Assembly (NCBI RefSeq): GCF_001420995.1
Contig: NZ_CP012184.1
Location: 2,960,501-3,024,500, forward strand
DNA length: 64,000 nt
Origin: Pseudonocardia sp. EC080619-01
GTDB lineage: Bacteria; Actinomycetota; Actinomycetes; Mycobacteriales; Pseudonocardiaceae
Direction: 5' to 3'
Part shown: positions 61,896-64,000 of the stretch, one piece after another
Layout: every line of letters starts with the position of its first letter
How positions within the stretch are numbered: the first letter of the stretch is position 1
Notes under the pieces: generated by a model
Database searches by the model: none
The model's input: the letters and a program-made list of their open reading frames with translations, nothing else
Told to the model about the DNA's origin: nothing
Position numbers and translations under genes: made by a program

Positions 61896-62543
61896 ATGTC
61901 GGTCTGGTTCGTCATCGCCCTCGTCGCGGTCGTCGTCGGCGTCGGTCTGCTGGTCTTCGACCGCTTCCGCGGGGGCGCGACCCGCGACCGGAAGCGCTGG
62001 GCCTCGCTGCGCGAGTGGGAGTACCTCGACTCCGATCCCGTCCTGCCCAGCCGCTGGCGCTACGGGACCATCCACCAGGGTGGCCCCGGCGTGGCCCGCA
62101 GCCTGGTCACCGGGGACGTCCCGACGCCGGACGGCCCGCGCCGCGCCTACGCGTTCGACCACGAGCAGGCCGGACGGGTCAGCTCGGTGCTCTGCGCGGT
62201 CCAGGTGCAGGAGTCGCTGCCGGCCGCCGTCGAGCTCCGGCTGCCGTCGGCCCCGTTGCCCGACGACGCCGGGCTGGACCTCCTGGAGCCCGTCGGCGAG
62301 CGCTACGCCTTCGTCAGCGACGCCGACGCCGTCCGCCCGCTGCTGACGCCGCGACTGGCCGACGCGAGCGACGCGGTCGGCGAGGACGTCGAGCTGCTCT
62401 GGGCGGAGGACTCCTGGGTGCTGGCCGCCGCCCCGGTCGGCATCTCCGCCGACCGGATGCAGGACCTGCTCGCCGATCTCGCCGAGGTCGCCACCGCCCT
62501 GGAGGAGGGCCTCCACGTCCGGGGTCCCGCTGTCGAGTCCTGA
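61896..62543 (+). CDS. Single-TM protein with cytoplasmic domain
   Basis: The 215-aa protein has an N-terminal helix (WFVIALVAVVVGVGLLVFDRF), a basic RGGATRDRKRW boundary and a soluble mixed domain (SLREWEYLDSDPVLPSRWRYGTIHQGG ... RAYAFDHEQAGRVSSVLCAVQV ... EDVELLWAEDSWVLAAAPVGISADRM). The family is a common actinobacterial hypothetical membrane protein. Function unknown. Confidence 0.75.
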   Translation: MSVWFVIALVAVVVGVGLLVFDRFRGGATRDRKRWASLREWEYLDSDPVLPSRWRYGTIHQGGPGVARSLVTGDVPTPDGPRRAYAFDHEQAGRVSSVLCAVQVQESLPAAVELRLPSAPLPDDAGLDLLEPVGERYAFVSDADAVRPLLTPRLADASDAVGEDVELLWAEDSWVLAAAPVGISADRMQDLLADLAEVATALEEGLHVRGPAVES

Positions 62544-62632
62544 CCAGCGGACATCGCGCTGCGTTGATCAACAGACACGACACGTGACCACCCGATCGCG
62601 CTAGCCCGATCGGGGGTGGATACCCTGTTCGA

Positions 62633-63676
62633 GTGGCTGTGGCACTCATCACCGGCGGTGGCTCCGGGCTCGGCGCGGTTCTGGCCGAGCGGCTCGCCTC
62701 CCGCGGACATGACCTCCTCCTCGTCTCCCGGGACGCCGCGCGGGCGCACATCGCGGCCCGGTCGCTCGCCGGCCGGTACGGCGTCCGCGCCGACGTCCTG
62801 GTGACCGACCTGGCGACCCGGCGCGGCCTGTTCCGCCTGGAGGCGCTGCTCACCGGGCCCGAGGCCCCCGCGGTGGACGTGCTCGTCCACGACGCGGCGT
62901 CCGAGGTGACCGTGGCCGCGGGCGGTGTCCCCTCCGTGGACGACCGGCAGGCGCTCGTCGACCTCGGGGTGACGGCCACGATGCGCCTCACCCACGCCGC
63001 GCTGCCCGGGATGCTGCGCCGCGGCACCGGCACGGTCCTCGCGGTCGGGCCGGCACCGGCCCCCGGCGACACCGGTGGCGAGCCGGGCACGGTGTGGGCC
63101 ACGGCCTTCACCGCCTCGCTGGCCGCGACGCTGGACGGCAGCGGGGTGCGCGCCGCCGTCGTGCGCGCCGACGACCGTCCGGAGCGGGCGCTCGCCGTGC
63201 TCGACGCCGAGGACCCGGCCGCCGCGCCGGATCGTCCGTCGGTGCTGCGGGACCTGCCGCGCCGCGCGGTCGGCGCGGGGGTGCGTGCCGCCCGCCGCGG
63301 CGCCGAGCTCCTCTCCGACGCCACCCGCGAGCCGCTCATGCCGGCCGCGGCGGCTCCGCGCGCCGGGTCCGGGCCGTCCGTCCCGCGCCGCGACGTGGCG
63401 GCCCCCGGCTGCGGCCACGCGCCCGAGGAGCTCCTCGCCGGTGCGGGCGCGCCGGCCGCCCCGGTGCGGGCGCCGTCCCGGCTGCCGGACCTGCCGGCCC
63501 GTCCGGGTGCGGGCCGGTCGACGGCCGCCGCCTCCGGGTGCGGCCGCTCGACGCACTTCGTCGCCGGGTCGCTGCGGACGGCCGAGCAGCGCTCCCGGGC
63601 GACGGCCGCCGCCCGCGACCGCGCCCGCACCCGGCACGTCTCGCCGCACGGCAGCGCCGTCGTCAGCGGAGCCTGA
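62633..63676 (+). CDS. Degenerate short-chain dehydrogenase-like protein
   Basis: The 347-aa protein keeps the SDR nucleotide-binding motif ALITGGGSGLGAVLAERLASRG and the following VSRDAAR segment. The NNAG motif is VHDAASE, the catalytic Ser strand reads GTVLAVGP and the YxxxK motif is replaced by WATAFTASL, so catalysis by the SDR mechanism is unlikely. The last 150 residues are Ala/Pro/Arg-rich and unrelated to SDRs. GTG 62633 is the start. Confidence 0.7.
   Translation: MAVALITGGGSGLGAVLAERLASRGHDLLLVSRDAARAHIAARSLAGRYGVRADVLVTDLATRRGLFRLEALLTGPEAPAVDVLVHDAASEVTVAAGGVPSVDDRQALVDLGVTATMRLTHAALPGMLRRGTGTVLAVGPAPAPGDTGGEPGTVWATAFTASLAATLDGSGVRAAVVRADDRPERALAVLDAEDPAAAPDRPSVLRDLPRRAVGAGVRAARRGAELLSDATREPLMPAAAAPRAGSGPSVPRRDVAAPGCGHAPEELLAGAGAPAAPVRAPSRLPDLPARPGAGRSTAAASGCGRSTHFVAGSLRTAEQRSRATAAARDRARTRHVSPHGSAVVSGA

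Positions 63677-64000
<324 letters not shown>

Overview
The window is high-GC DNA from an actinobacterium, most likely a Pseudonocardia-like member of the Pseudonocardiaceae. The grounds are many GTG starts and 4-base ATGA/GTGA gene overlaps, an HspR/HAIR heat-shock circuit, PE/PPE-like, EspG-like and DUF3558 genes, an EtfD (Rv0338c-type) flavoprotein oxidoreductase, a mycothiol-type DinB protein and an actinomycete integrative conjugative element (AICE). The genus is inferred; no 16S rRNA gene is present.

Layout. (1) 1-9.9 kb is chromosomal: the 3' part of an Hsp70-like membrane protein, small membrane proteins, an alpha/beta hydrolase, a YjbR protein, a PanE-type reductase coupled to a DinB-like protein, a PPOX flavoprotein, a barstar-like protein, and a TetR/quinone-oxidoreductase divergent pair with a palindromic operator. 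(2) 9,911-25,345 is an AICE integrated in tRNA-Gly(CCC). It is bounded by 100-bp direct repeats (10 mismatches) that carry the 3' 41 nt of the tRNA and its terminator. From right to left it holds integrase, excisionase, RepSA-type initiator, an unrecognised ORF, an Spd-like protein, FtsK/TraB translocase, small transfer-region genes (one is a 59-aa DnaJ-type zinc-finger protein), a GntR regulator with four GGCTAGCC palindromes at a divergent promoter, a HAD phosphatase and an APH-like kinase, an IS481-family insertion sequence, and at the far left an AT-rich three-gene cargo island. (3) 25.5-31.2 kb: a WecB-like protein lacking catalytic residues, dcd, a membrane protein with a 15-bp minisatellite, and etfD. 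(4) 31.8-39.4 kb: a six-gene operon resembling the Gram-positive type IV secretion/conjugation machine (pilin-like, VirB3-like, VirB4, VirB6-like, VirB8-like, two-domain wall hydrolase), with no relaxase or coupling protein. (5) 39.4-44.2 kb, minus strand: EspG-like, PPE-like, and a tandemly duplicated PE-like/DUF3558 lipoprotein module with a third decayed copy. (6) 44.5-49.2 kb: dnaK-grpE-dnaJ-hspR preceded by HAIR operators. (7) 49.2-56.2 kb: MFS exporter, peptide/nickel-type ABC binding protein and two permeases (no ATPase), a TauD-like dioxygenase, and a type II flavohemoglobin-like protein. (8) 56.5-64 kb: a PPOX protein, clpB with its own HAIR site, three overlapping ESX-type genes, a membrane-anchored protein, a degenerate SDR and the start of adenosine deaminase.

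Functional links. HspR should repress both the dnaK operon and clpB through the HAIR sites. The AICE GntR protein should repress itself and the transfer genes through the GGCTAGCC sites. The most novel-looking unit is the AT-rich AICE cargo at 10,503-13,816: an unknown protein, an XRE-HTH/ImmA-type zinc protease and a 479-aa protein with an Rx6H motif typical of HEPN ribonucleases, the last two translationally coupled. It is a plausible new defence, addiction or element-regulation system.
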